In this document: positions 1-11,337 of the stretch, in pieces
Layout of the letters: each line of letters begins with the position of its first letter
How positions within the stretch are numbered: position 1 is the stretch's first letter
Assembly (NCBI GenBank): GCA_905178155.1
Contig: CAJINV010000001.1
Span: forward strand, 9,011,865-9,075,864
Direction: 5' to 3'
DNA from: Amoebophrya sp. A120
Lineage: Eukaryota > Sar > Dinophyceae > Syndiniales > Amoebophryaceae
Length of the DNA stretch: 64,000 nucleotides
Notes under the pieces: generated by a model
Databases searched by the model: none
Told to the model about the DNA's origin: nothing
Seen by the model: the letters and a program-made list of their open reading frames with translations, nothing else
Program-made: the position numbers and the translations under genes

Positions 1-226
1 ATGCTCGTCGTGGTTGGTACTGTTGTGCAAGTTGAGGTCACAACATCGTGTACGTAAGGTTCAAAACTGTACTACAACCGGACGTCGAGAAACAAAAATT
101 ACAAATCGCGATTGCCATTATCCACTCTCAGTGCGAAAAAGCATTCCAATAGGGTGAATACGAATGTGAGAGAACGAAAAACAAAGCATGACTGTAGGTA
201 GCTAGCGCATTCCGAAAAAAAAAATT

Positions 227-1498
227 CTACGCTTTGATCCCGAGCAGCCCGACCGTCGCCGGCTCGACTTTTTCCTCTCCGGGTTCGCCCTTGCCGGAGT
301 AGGAGGTGAAGCCCAAGTAGCCGCTGCCGTTGGTGATCCCCCCGGTGGAGACTTCGCAGACGTTGTGCCACTTTTCGCCGATCTTTACCTTGGCTTCCAC
401 CTTGTTGCCCGGGGTCCTGGAAATCGCCAAAGTGATGTCCTTGTTATCGTACCGGAGGAATTTGGCGCTGCCGAGCTGTGTGCGGATCCCCTTCATGCTG
501 TCCTCCACGCAATGGACCTGCGTCATGTGGTCCTTCTCGCTAAAAACCACACCAAACCCGTTCATCTTCTCCTGGTACCTGTTTTTTATTGCGTTTTCAC
601 CCATCGTTTTGCAGTTCTTTCGAATCATCGAACCACAGCTCTTCGCCGATCATCAGATCATGAATGGCAACTAATGCTTCTACTTTTTCCTCCACATGTA
701 GATACATTCAATATCGAACATCAAAACCTCCCTGCGCTGAGATAAGTAAGTATCACGACATCTTCGAGAAACTACAAACTATCATCCGGTGTACCCGTAG
801 AATGTGAGCCCGTTTTTCTTGAGCAAGGCGTCAAAGTCGTTCTCCTTGTTTTCCGGCTTGTATTCGCTGTAGAACTTCGTGGAATCGAACCAGGTGGCGA
901 AGTCTTCCGCCGAGTACCACATCGCGAAACCCTGTCCCCGCATCATCTCGCCCTCGATTTTGAAGTCCACCGAGACCTCAAAGTCCCGGCTGTCCACCGC
1001 CTCCCGAGCAAAAAGCTGCCCGAACCGATCCTGCACGCCGGGCGTCAGCAGCAAGTGATGCGGAAGGGTCGGAAGAGAGGCGCCATTGATGAACCTGTTT
1101 TGTGGATCAGGAAAGAATCATGCAATGAATATAAGTATTCATGCGATGAATTATACCGCTTCTGCGTCTATTCTCACGCAAACATGAGAAGAAAGACGAT
1201 AGTACTGTACTGTAGCGGCAGATTGAACAACGTCGTGATTTTTATACCTCATGCATCATGATCATGATCTCTTGATTATGCAATCGAGGTGGCGAATTTC
1301 TTCGTCTTTTATCAAGCAACAAACAAAGCATATTTTATACCAATCCAGGTCTTTTCCAATGCGGTCCAGTGCGATTGTGTTTTGAAAGGAATGCCTACTC
1401 ATCTCGATGGACATCCGGTTCTTCTCCGCATTCCGGTTGCCTTGGACCAACGTCGGCAATGCCATCGCGGCCCCAGCAAGGACGCTCTGCCACGTCAT
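227..1498 (-). CDS. L-type lectin-like protein, soluble (269 aa, 3 exons)
   Basis: Exons are 1498-1341, 1094-795 and 578-227, joined by GT-AG introns (1095-1340 and 579-794) that keep the frame. The start is an ATG followed by a hydrophobic stretch (MTWQSVLAGAAMALPTLVQG) that can act as a signal peptide. The rest fits the legume-like lectin fold of the ERGIC-53/VIP36 cargo-receptor family: DW.INGAS near residue 52, LLTPG, then GFAMWYSAEDF, NGFGVVF and a closing GYLGFTSYSG. Unlike cargo receptors it stops right after the lectin domain with no membrane segment, so it would be soluble in the ER/Golgi lumen or secreted. It resembles the lectin part of the neighbouring gene at 2883-6403, so the pair are probably diverged paralogs. 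The second intron has GGTAC at both ends. The domain call is by eye; sugar binding is not shown. Confidence 0.7.
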
Positions 1499-2882
1499 CC
1501 TGCAAAAGCTTTCGGATAGATGATTCGTGCGGCGGTGATGAGTTTGGAGACTTCTCGTCCAAAATTATTCTACTGTCGTCACAGATGCAGCTCGCCTTCC
1601 TTGAGCGTCTTTTATAGAGAAGAATCTCCGAAGAGATGACAGGAACGGTGTTCTATTGCAAGCGTGAAGTGAAATAAATCCTCTTCTAGACGAAACAGTC
1701 CGAGAAGAATCTCGAAAAATGAGCGTTTTTACCAGCACAACTTGAATCGTCTTCTATCTTCTTTCCACTGCTCTTGCGAAGAAGTAAAAGTAGATCAATC
1801 TTCTTGCGCTTTCGCTACAATTTTCAAAAAGTTGTTGAACTAGACCGTTGAATCGTTGTGAAAAGCGAAGCTGACTTACTTAAGAGTGTGTTGAACTCAA
1901 AATCGCTTTCTTAAATTGTAAGTTGCACGCGTCCTCAAAGGGGTACTTTCTCGGACAAGATGCTCCTGTGTTGTCGAGAAAAAAAAACCATCAGGATGAT
2001 CGTCGCAAGTGAAAAGCTTGGAAAGAAAGAACGCAAGCCACTGTTACTGTTCCTTACAGCGCGTTTGACACGTTTTCTATTAAATTTGCACGAAAAGAAC
2101 GTAGATCAGGATTCGTCTGTAGTAGAACCAAGAAGCACGTGTGAACGAAAAATGGGAACGAGACCGACGAGGTAGAACTAGATCAAACCTTATTCACGTA
2201 CGATAACGATACAGTACCACGATCAGTGCAGAACAAAACTTCTATTTCTTTTTCACTAACCGTCACGTGAACCGGGCTTTTCTAGACGAGGACGGTACTT
2301 CTATTTCTGTTTTTTTCCACCTATCGCTGGGAGCGAAGTGAAGCATGGCGATCTTGATGACAAAAATTGTGCGCACGTGTTACGGAAAATTGGGTCCAGC
2401 ACTTGGTGAACGAGCTGCCATGCTTCGTGCTCGGCCGCATCAGGCGCAATGATAATTACATATAGAAGAGAACGTGCGTAAAACATGTCGCGTAGGAGAA
2501 TTTGATGTTGCGAAAAAAAGTAGCAGAACCCGCGTCGGGATATGAGTCTAAAATCGAAAATCGTTAGCTGTCGTCGTTTTTGAAGATGACTGTAAAATCA
2601 GAATCACAATCACTAGATGTGGTATGAAATAAACCTGTCAGGAAGGACAGGCTGTCGCGGTAAAAGGTAACTTGTCCTTGCATCAGAAATCGAAAGAAGA
2701 TCCACACTAGAACCAGTGTGGAGCAAGTAAGTACGACGAGAGACTTGTGCTACTCGTCTTCATTTTTGCGATGTAAAAGGTAGAGGACTTAGTGTGGAGA
2801 TATCTTTGTTTCTGCGCAATTACGGTCCCATGATGATTTCCTTCCACTAGATGTAGATCATATAATTTGCGACTCATCAACA
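1499..2882. other. Intergenic, 1.4 kb, no gene seen
   Basis: AT-rich sequence with stops in all frames and no convincing coding stretch. A 12-mer, GAGAAGAATCTC, occurs at 1617-1628 and again at 1702-1713. I see no RNA gene. Confidence 0.5.
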
Positions 2883-5800
2883 TCAGAAAGCCGAGGGCAG
2901 TTGATTCTCCTTATCATCTCCCGGCTTTTGTCTGGAGCGGAAAAAGTCGCCTATCATGCTAGTCGGTGATGGGCGTTGCGCGGACGAGCTATCACCCGCC
3001 AAAGTCGCCGTGTTATCTTGCTCGGGTGGCGAATTCAGGTACTGCATCAAATTTCGATCGCCTGAATTCTCATACAGCTCCCGGCGGGGAGAATGGTAGA
3101 TGGAGTTCCCGCTTGTCGCGCCACTGCTGTACATTCCGCTTGAGGACGCCGTGGCATGCACTGCCGGTGGCGTCATTGGATTTGAGTAGGCCGAGCCGGT
3201 CGGGGAAGGGCGATTGCTTCCCGCAACTCCGTTCGGACTGTTCGTCAGCCCGTAGGGACTAGCGGTCGACGCCGTGCTGCCTCCGTACCGCATCCCTGTT
3301 GTCTGCGGAGTCGCGGGCTGAAAGCTCGTCTCTATGGTCGGCGTCTGAAAGCGGGACCGACTGGACGAGGTCGCCTGCCCGTAGCCGTTGTCGTAGCCTT
3401 GGTTCAACATATTATTCTGCGGCCCATTTATTCCGTTCGCGACAGGACCCTGCTGGTGCTGCATATACGGAGTATTCACTGTGCCAGAACTACTATAATT
3501 CGGCGCCGCCGAGTTAATCATTTCCACCTGCGGCACCACCCCACTGCTGCCGCCCAGCCCCCCGCTGAGCCTTCTGGCCACCGCAAAGAAAACCAGCACG
3601 ACTACCACAACCAGGAGCAGCAACCCGAGCACGTGCTGCATCCTCTCCGTGGAGAACCTGGCCCCGTGTTCGTCCCGCTGTAAGTGCAATGCTTCCAGCC
3701 AGCGGTCGAAGTTGCCCTGGTGCCGCCGTTTCTCGGATTTCACGCGTCGGTGCAAGTGGTCGAATTGCCGCAAGTCTCGTTTCATCTCTCTCTCGAAGCC
3801 CATGGCGAGGTGCTTAATGCCCGTGCGGTGCCGTCTTTTGAGCAATTTCTCCTCCACTAGTCCCTCCAATCCGGTGAGCTTGTGGTCCACGGAGTAGATC
3901 TCCTCATGCAGCTTCTGCGTCGCTGTGGCTCCGAACTTCTCGTTGTAAAGGGCGACGACCGAAGACAGCCGGTCGATTGCGGCGACGTAGCCACCCTTGA
4001 CCGGCTTCTCCTCGATCTCCTTCAATTTCGCACGAAGGTCCGTGTCCTCGACTAAGTGCGAAACGTGCCCGAAGTCGTACGTTGTGGTAAGGACCTGGTT
4101 GCAGAAAGTATAGCAAGTAGCTGCGTAACAGTTCTTGGCTTCATCTCAACATTCTAAAAAAACTGAAACATACAAGACGAATCGCGTAGAAAACAGAAGA
4201 GAACTGCCAGCACTCTGATCAGGCGATGATAATGTTGACAAAAGGAAATGAAATCCGAATCTTCATCTTCCCCCTAGGTCGTCACAAAGAACTTCTGTAC
4301 CTTGGCGATCGACAACGTCTGCGTCGGGTTCTTCCCAGTGTAGGATGTAACCCCTAGGGACAACTCGAGCTGCACGTGCGGCAAATGCACATCGCAGATC
4401 TCAGTCCGCGAGACGGGCTGCTGGTTGCCGCTGTGGTGTGGGTCGTCCACCTGAGAATTATGCACCACTAGCGCCGCGCGCACCCAACCCTTGGACGTCT
4501 GCTCCAGACTCACCGTCCAATGGCTGTTGCCCTGGGAAACGATCTCCGGTAGATGCACCCACTGCGTTTCCGTCAAATGGTTCCGATGCGCGCCAGCCAT
4601 GTGCGCGTGGTCATCTGAAGTCGTGTACGTTTAGAGAAGATAGGGAAACTTATAGGTCAAGCAGATGAAGAAAATCGAAGGAACAGCTTATTTCAGCAAA
4701 GGACTAATGAGTTCGATAAAAAAAACAAGCATCCTGTTGCTAGAAAACATTCCGTACTTAGATTTTTTTATACCTGCTTTCCAATCATCCGAGATGCAGC
4801 GCACTTGTTTCTTGTCTAAATCCATTAACACCCCGAAGCCGTCGAAGCGCTCCTCGAACCCAGCACGGGATAGTTGCAACGACCCGTGCTCCCGCATGTA
4901 CCTCGAGTACAATTCCCCGCGGCCTTCCCCCTCCTTCTGGTCCTTTCCCTCCCGCACTTGGTGCTCCCCTTCCCGCACCGTGTGGATCAGATCCGGCACG
5001 TGTGCGACCCAAAACCCGACCTGGTGATGATTCTCCTGTGCTTTCCTGTCGCTCACGGCCACCGGCGCGTTATCCTGCTCAAAACCACTCTTCTCGGCGT
5101 GCAGGGCGGCGTTAACATCGAGGGAATGCGGGATGGGCAGAGACAAACTGCAGTTAAAGTCGATTTTGAAGCTCCGACTTTCCACGTTGTGTTCGGTCCA
5201 CATGAAGCCTAGCCGGTTCGGCACGTCCGGGGTCAGCAACACTCGGTCCGGGAAAAGCACCGTCGCTCCGCCGAACGCCCAGTCTCGTTCCAACTCCTCG
5301 TGGTCGGTAACTTTCTCCGGGGAAAGCGAAGTTTCCTTTTCGACCACCCCCTGGTCGCCGGTGAGGTCGGAATCGTGAAACGAGCGCAGGTGCTTGTCCG
5401 ATCTCTTGTAGTTGTGCCTGGCGCTGTAGTCGTCCACGTGATCGCTCAGGTCGTTGTAGCTCCAATCGTCCTCATAATCGAAATAGTGATCATCATAGTG
5501 ATCATCGTAGTGGTGGTCGTGGTGGTCATCATGATGGAGATGATCATCATGGTGATCATGATGTTGTCCATCATGGTGTGTATGATCCCCAGTATGTTGC
5601 TGCTGCTGATTTTGCGCGGCATTGTTTCCGTACTGCACTTGTCCCCCAGGAGGTGGTGGCTGACCGTACTGCTGTTGTGGCGGCACTTGCTGGTTGTTAT
5701 ACTGGTTGTACTGTTGCGGCGGCGGGGGCTGCTGGCCGTACTGGTTGTACTGTGGCGGCGGGGGCTGCTGATACTGGTTATTGTACTGCGGCGGCTGCCC

Positions 5801-6403
5801 ATACTGTGGTGGCGGCGGCTGCTGCTGCTGCCCATAATTCTGCTGCGGGGGTGGAGGCGGAGGTGGTTGCTGCTGCCCGTATGGGGGAGGGGGCGCCTGC
5901 GGCTGCCCGTTGTAGCCGTAATTCTGCTGTTGCGCCGGAGGTTGATACTGTGGCTGCCCGTAGTTCTGCTGTGGTGGCGGTGGTTGCTGGCCGTAGTTCA
6001 TATTCGGCGGCGGCGGCTGCCCGTAGTTGTTTAGTACCGGCGGAGGAGCTGGCGGCTGCTGCTGCGGGGGCTGTTGCCCACCTCCGTAGACCGCGCCCTG
6101 GTTGTATTGCTGCTGTGCTGGATTCGGCGGGGCATTATTATAGCCGTAGTTGTTTCCTTGAGCAGGTGGCGAATGGTTATAGTACTGCTGGTTTCCTCCA
6201 TACTGCTGGTTCGGCGGCGGTGGATGCTGATTATTCCCGTAGTTGTTATACTGGTTGTTTTGCGCTGAGACGAAGGGAAAGAGCAGACTGATGCCGGCTT
6301 GTGCGAGAAGCACAGCAACGCCGAGTGCAAAACGGGACGGCCGTGCCGGTGTCGCTCTGTCGCTGGCGATTGAGGCAGAGGACCACCTCACCGATGCTTT
6401 CAT
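2883..6403 (-). CDS. Single-pass L-type lectin-like membrane protein with P/Q/H-rich ectodomain (1051 aa)
   Basis: Exons 6403-4774, 4614-4301 and 4094-2883; both introns are GT-AG and total coding length is an exact multiple of three. The ATG at 6403 opens a signal peptide (hydrophobic ALGVAVLLAQAGISLLFPF). Next come about 220 residues made almost only of Pro, Gln, Tyr, Asn and Gly, a His/Asp-rich block (about residues 270-316), and an L-type lectin-like domain (about 373-648) with DWAFGGATVL, LLTPD, FDGFGVLMDLD and LGVTSYTG. A charged, probably helical stalk follows, then one membrane segment of Leu/Val (about 800-820) and a Ser/Thr/Asn/Pro-rich cytosolic tail. The layout signal-lectin-stalk-membrane matches ERGIC-53/VIP36 cargo receptors, but the huge low-complexity N-terminus does not. 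The His-rich block might bind metal; that is a guess. Confidence 0.72.
5455..6250. repeat. Low-complexity coding repeats (Pro/Gln/Tyr and His/Asp)
   Basis: Imperfect tandem repeats in the first exon of the lectin-like gene at 2883-6403. At 5640-6240 the minus strand encodes runs of PPPPQQ and QNYGQ type; at 5455-5590 it encodes HHDHH and DDHYDDH type. The repeats create long open shadow frames on the plus strand. Confidence 0.8.
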
Positions 6404-8189
6404 CTTTATTTCCCTATCGACTGGGCAGCGGCACGACTGCACCGCTGTAACTAGGCGGATAGTTCTAGGAGGTGTAAGAGTAGCTCTTACTAGAGATAAA
6501 ATGTTGAAAGGTGTGGCGGTCGCGTCGCGTTGCCGTTGTCGGAACTAGGGATTAGAGATATATCCTTGCTGCATCTATATCCACGAATATGGCCTACATG
6601 TTGCCTAGCAAGTAAATGTCTGTTGACTTATGCTTTGTATTCCGGATCCGGCTACCATTGGCTACTGTCGCTAATTTTTAAGTATATCCGGCTACAGTGA
6701 GTCTACGGGAATCGCTAAAAATTCATAAATACCGACTTGCTGCTGAGTACCAACACTGAGTCATAGTCGTATCATTCTGGCCAAGCGCTGATATCTTTTT
6801 TAGGTTTTGAAAGAGATAACTGCATACAACGGTACTTACTAGGTGAGCTTTTTTGGGATCGCTTTCTTATCGTCGTCACTGGTGCAGGATCGGGAATCGT
6901 ATGTAACCAAGTACTTAGGCCAGGCACAATTAGAGTTGAGATCGTTTTAGTCCCGCCGTTTCTATGAAATATTCAGCAACTACTTGACAATGTCCTTCAC
7001 GTGATCCCATGCGGAGATCCGTCCGAATCAGGCGAAAAAATCATGAGCTGTTTGTCCGAGTGTGCGCTTTTGTTTTCGTTTTCCAAAACAGATGTTTTTT
7101 TTCGCAAAAAATAGATCATTGCTTCTCGTCTATCTACTTGCTCAGGCATCGACCGAGAAAAAAAGCAAACCGAAGGGTTTCTGCAATCTCCTTGGAAATC
7201 CAAAGCTATGTGCTATTTCCAATACATAAACATAGCTGTTCTATCTAGACAGGCACACTTCCATGTTCTGTCTTCTTCAGGTTTGTTTTCCATTTGTTTC
7301 CGAAACTGCAACTGGCACACCGAACAGGTTCTCAAACATTTTTTGTCTAGTGTCATACCGGGCCCGGTGGCCGTGCTAGAACCTTTTGATGATGTTTCCT
7401 TTATTTTATTTCGTCTTGATGTTGCTTTTGTTCCGATGGATCCAAGTTTTGCTTGTTTTATATCATGGAAATTTTCTCGTGAGAGTCACTATGATTTTTG
7501 AAACTACTTGAAAACTGAGTATGTAAGTACGTCCCACAGATATGAAGTTTTTCGTTGCTATTTTTTGAGCGGAAGCATGTTGTTCATTTCGCCTTCCATG
7601 CATGCTTACCTGGGTATAGATGATCTTTTTCTAGTCGAGAAGCAGCTTGTTTGAAAGCAACTAGATGACTACGGAAAAAGATGATTTCGATTTTTTCACT
7701 TCAAAGAAAAAAAGCGTTCTACCCATCGGACAAAGCGTTCATCTGTCGTCGGATATTTTACACATATGCCGCCTCTTTTTTTCTTTTGCTTTAGCTACGT
7801 ACGACCATGATATTGAGACATATACTACATCGCGTCAGCTGCATAGGCAGACTGGACGGAGAAATTTTCAATCATTTCATCTCCTTTACCTTTTTGTATC
7901 CTTTCTCTTTCATTTTTTCACTAAAATACGTTGTGTGCCACTGGCACGCGGGTGAGACACTAACGGTTTTTGCTTTTTATGCATACACAACGCATCAGCA
8001 CATCAGTGGCAGATCCCAAAATATTAGCCATGCTGATGTTAAGTAAGTCTGTTGAAACAAAAAACTAAAACTGTCAGTTCAAAGAAGAACTCAGAGAAAC
8101 TGTAGACTACGCAATATCAGGAACGGAAGGCGATATCAGGTTCTTGCATATGCAAGATCAGAGCCATCAACATGAGAACCTTCGGCACC
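6404..8189. other. Intergenic, 1.8 kb, no gene seen
   Basis: AT-rich with many short T-tracts. No frame has family-like or compositionally convincing coding sequence on either strand. Confidence 0.5.
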
Positions 8190-8456
8190 TTACTGGCAGA
8201 GCCGCGAGATGAAAGCTCCGCAGCCGATCACCTCATTCTGCCGATTGGTGTTCTGCTGCACCGCCTGCTGGTACTTGTTTTCGCCCATCGCCAGCCGCTG
8301 GCGCATCTGCGACAAGTCCTCCAGCTCGGGCATGCTCTCGCGGCTCAGCGTCCGCTCACGGCTCACCTGCTGGCGCAACTCCGGGATCGACTTCGGGCTG
8401 GATGACTCGCCCCCGTTGCCGTCAACCGAATCCGAACTGTAACGACGAGCCAACAT
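8190..8456 (-). CDS. Small unknown protein (88 aa)
   Basis: One open frame with a real ATG at 8456 and TAA at 8190. The product is hydrophilic, rich in Ser, Arg, Glu and Gln (SRERTLSRESMPELEDLSQM), with SP and RS-like sites and a likely helical middle. It has no membrane segment and no motif I recognise. GC content and codon use are higher and more gene-like than in the flanking AT-rich DNA, which is the main reason to accept it. It may be a complete small gene or the last exon of a longer one; I see no convincing upstream exon. Confidence 0.45.
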   Translation of the reverse strand: MLARRYSSDSVDGNGGESSSPKSIPELRQQVSRERTLSRESMPELEDLSQMRQRLAMGENKYQQAVQQNTNRQNEVIGCGAFISRLCQ

Positions 8457-9372
8457 CTTTCGTCTTCTACTACTGCTGCCAGTAATACGAGTGTTGCAGC
8501 TCTTTTAGTCGCTGTACGATATTTACCTTTACGAACCTTGTTTTATTAATGATTTCCTAACTTCCTCTTCAACTGAAAAGGCTTTTTAAGTTAAAACTTC
8601 TCCTTCTTCGACCTCTGATGCTGTCCTGTCGAGAGGTACCTACTCGCTTTATTGAAGATACTTCTTCTTTGTTTTTACCGTCCACACACTCGTTGAGGAT
8701 TGTAGTTATTACGGGATCTACACTGAAACACACACCCGGCCTGAACACCAAGGAAAAGGATTGAGATTTATCATGGAATTCAGAAAGATATTCTCTCATT
8801 GGATTGGATTGGCCGCGTTTCTAAATTCCTCACACTCAAAGATTTTTGTCCTACCCGCTCGGAGACGCTCATGCCTTACCGAAATTAACTTAAATTCACG
8901 CCTCACTTGACGTGGGGGTACCGCTGTTGCGTGATAAGCAGCACAAAGCGAACACGCTACTTCTTCGTATGAACCTTGTGTGTCGGGACTTCTCCTCCAC
9001 TACTAGAATTACTTACTTTTCGCAAGAGAAAAACGTGTTTAACATCCGTATGAAAGTGAAGGCATTGCCATGAGTTGTCGCCAAAAGTAAGAGGTCGCAA
9101 TATGATATTTTTCATTTCTGTCGTGTTGATAGGTAAAGCGACTGGTCACAGAGAACTAAACTAGTCTTGTGGCCTGAAGGCGGATTACCATCAAAAAGGT
9201 CATTTTTTGTCATTTGATTTTAGTACAGCTTCAAGCCAGAGTACATAAATCAATTCCCGTCTACTCAGCCAAGCAAGGTCTTGACATCGAGAATGACCCC
9301 GACGCAGACTTCTGCTGAGTACAATAAGATGACATCGCAGCTACTAGTCGTAGTGCTAGTGGCCACTTCTAG
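8457..9372. other. Intergenic, 0.9 kb
   Basis: No supported gene. A minus-strand open frame at 8569-8799 starts with ATG but is Ser/Arg-rich without recognisable features; I do not call it. Confidence 0.45.
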
Positions 9373-11242
9373 CTACAAAAAAGCAACAATGTTCCGAAAG
9401 ACCGGTTCTTCGCAATTGATCACAAACTTGCAACAAATTTCTGCAAATTCCTCGGTCGACAAAGGACCTTCGTCCTTTCTCTTCCTTTTCCTCAGCGTCA
9501 GAGCGTACTCGGCGAAAAAGTGCTTTAGTGGATCTACCCAAGGACATGCCATCCAGGGATCTAACAGCACGCGTCTATCGAACCTCGTCGGGCATTTCGT
9601 CGTGGCGAGCTGCAGCTGTTTTGCTGGATCTTGCTCTCCAACTGCCGGGTCCGTCTTGTCCTCAGAATTCTTGTTCAGATTCGTAGGGTCTATTTCCGTT
9701 GACGTTTTTCCTTTATCCTCCACCTTTTGCTCCGTCTTGCCCTCCTTGCTGCAGCCTTGCGCGACCACGTTATCATTGCGACCAAGCTGCTGCTGCTCTG
9801 ATTTTTTTTCGTCGCCACCAGCTCCCGTCTGAAGGTGCTGGCACTGCTTCCGAATGCTGTTTATGGACAGGAGTGAAAGCGCTGCATAGTTCAGTGTTTT
9901 CACGTTTTGCTTCTTCACCCCTTGTTGCCCTCGTGGTCTGCTGCGGCTTTTCGAAGCTTTCGCATTCTTGCACTCCGGACTTTTTTTGAGTTGTAAGAAG
10001 TGTGAACTCTGCTTTTGCGGAAGCGCCAGTACGCTGGTGGCATTAGTTGGTGGAGCGCCGTCTACCTCCTTGTTTCCAATTCCCTCCGGAACAACTGCAC
10101 CGGTCGCATTTTTTCCTACAACACCTGCAGCAGTGGCAGAAGAAGAAGCTGCTGGTGCTGCTCCGGCTGCTCCCGCCGCCGCTGCTGCCGCCGCTGCCGC
10201 CACTGCTTGCTTTCTCCGCTTCTGCCACGCTTTGTACCGTCGCGCGTAGCTTTTGCTGCTGAAGGTCATCCGAATCAGATGAATGAATTCCTTTTTCCCG
10301 ATGATCTGCAGAATCGCCTTCTGTCTTGCCGTGAGCAACTTTCCCGGGATCACCAGCCGCGGTCTTCTCTTCGGCTTTATTTCTACGACCTTGGTGCGAG
10401 GAAACGCCTCCCGGAACGCGACGCCCTTCTCGTGGTGAACCCCAACCAGGGGCGCGGTGGTGTGCCCAGACTCCAAGTTCTGCGTGAACAAAATCCGCTG
10501 CCCCGCGCGCGCGGTGCCCCGTCGCATCTGCTGTATCCGGTGCCGGGCCAGGATGTACAAGCCCCGGCGGTGCCAGTTCATCTTCTTGATAATCCGAACC
10601 GCGCACTTGTCCTCCTTCACGCGCTTGCAGATCGCGTCCGGCGGCATCATGTGATAGTAATCGGGCCAGCAATCGCAGATGATCTCGTAAAACTCCCAGA
10701 ACCCCCGAATGCAGGTGTACTCCAGAATATCGCAGGAAAAAAACTGTGTAAGTAAGTGTAAATTTGTGCTGCAGAAGATGCAACAGAGTTACACCTGTCA
10801 TGCCAGGCAGCCATGAAGTCCTCTTTTCATGTGTATTTTCCCTTACAAACCATGCATGACAGGTTTTCTCTGTCATGTAGAGCACATTTGTGATGCTGTT
10901 CCTCAAAGAAAGTTACACTTACACACTTTTTTTCCTTGCGATACAGAACCGAGTACACGTGCGTCGAGCCACCGTACACACTGGGTCCGAGCTCCACCGC
11001 GGTTTCGTCCGCCACGAAGGGAAACCGCACGTCGGCACCGCGGTCCAAGATCTCGTGAAACAGTTTCAACCGCCGCAAGATGCCGTGGTAACCTCCGTCC
11101 TTGAAGTAGCCCCGAAGAACCGCAGCCAAGGGGGTCATACCTGCATGGATGTTTGCGTCCGTCAATTTATTGTCGACGGTCTGGAAGTGCTCTGGCTTAA
11201 TATTTCGCTTTATTCCCACATCTTAAAAATCTTTATTCCCAT
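9373..11242 (-). CDS. Ankyrin-like basic protein of unknown function (~541 aa)
   Basis: Two coding blocks, 11242-10944 and 10722-9373, are separated by introner element E. Removing 10723-10943 joins YSVL to EYTCIRGFWEFYE in frame. The first block has an ankyrin-like signature (GMTPLAAVLRGY, then HEILDRGADVRFP). The middle is basic (MNWHRRGLYILARHRIQQMRR, KPKRRPRLVIPGKLLTARQK), followed by a run of alanines and a Lys/Gln/Ser-rich C-terminus. The 5' end is odd: the only in-frame upstream ATG (11242) is separated from the frame by a 23-bp tandem duplication (GGGAATAAAG at 11231-11240 and 11208-11217). The model needs those 23 bases removed or ignored. Otherwise translation could begin at ATG 11138. 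Function unknown; nucleic-acid binding is possible from charge alone. Confidence 0.55.
10723..10948. mobile_element. Introner element family E (10728-10943) with 5-bp duplications
   Basis: The element spans 10728-10943 (216 bp) and is flanked by cagaa at 10723-10727 and 10944-10948 (TTCTG in the gene sense). Its ends form an imperfect inverted repeat of about 30 bp: in the gene sense TATCGCAAGGAAAAAAAGTG and, from the other end, TATCGCAGGAAAAAAACTGTG, both followed by GTAAGTG. Excising the element plus one duplication joins GTT CTG to GAG TAC in frame. Subterminal and internal CATGACAG-type motifs resemble those in family A. It acts as an intron in the ankyrin-like gene. Confidence 0.85.
11208..11240. 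repeat. 23-bp tandem duplication at a gene start
   Basis: The 10-mer ctttattccc occurs at 11208-11217 and 11231-11240, giving a 23-bp period. On the minus strand, ATG GGA ATA AAG at the first copy would read straight into CGA AAT ATT AAG after the second copy if 23 bases were skipped. Confidence 0.6.
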
Positions 11243-11337
11243 GGCTGGTGGGAGAAAATAAGCTACAAGAGGTGAAGAGGTGAAGAAGTACACTTTTTAT
11301 GAATGTCCTCTAAATAAATAGCCGAACAACGACCGAT

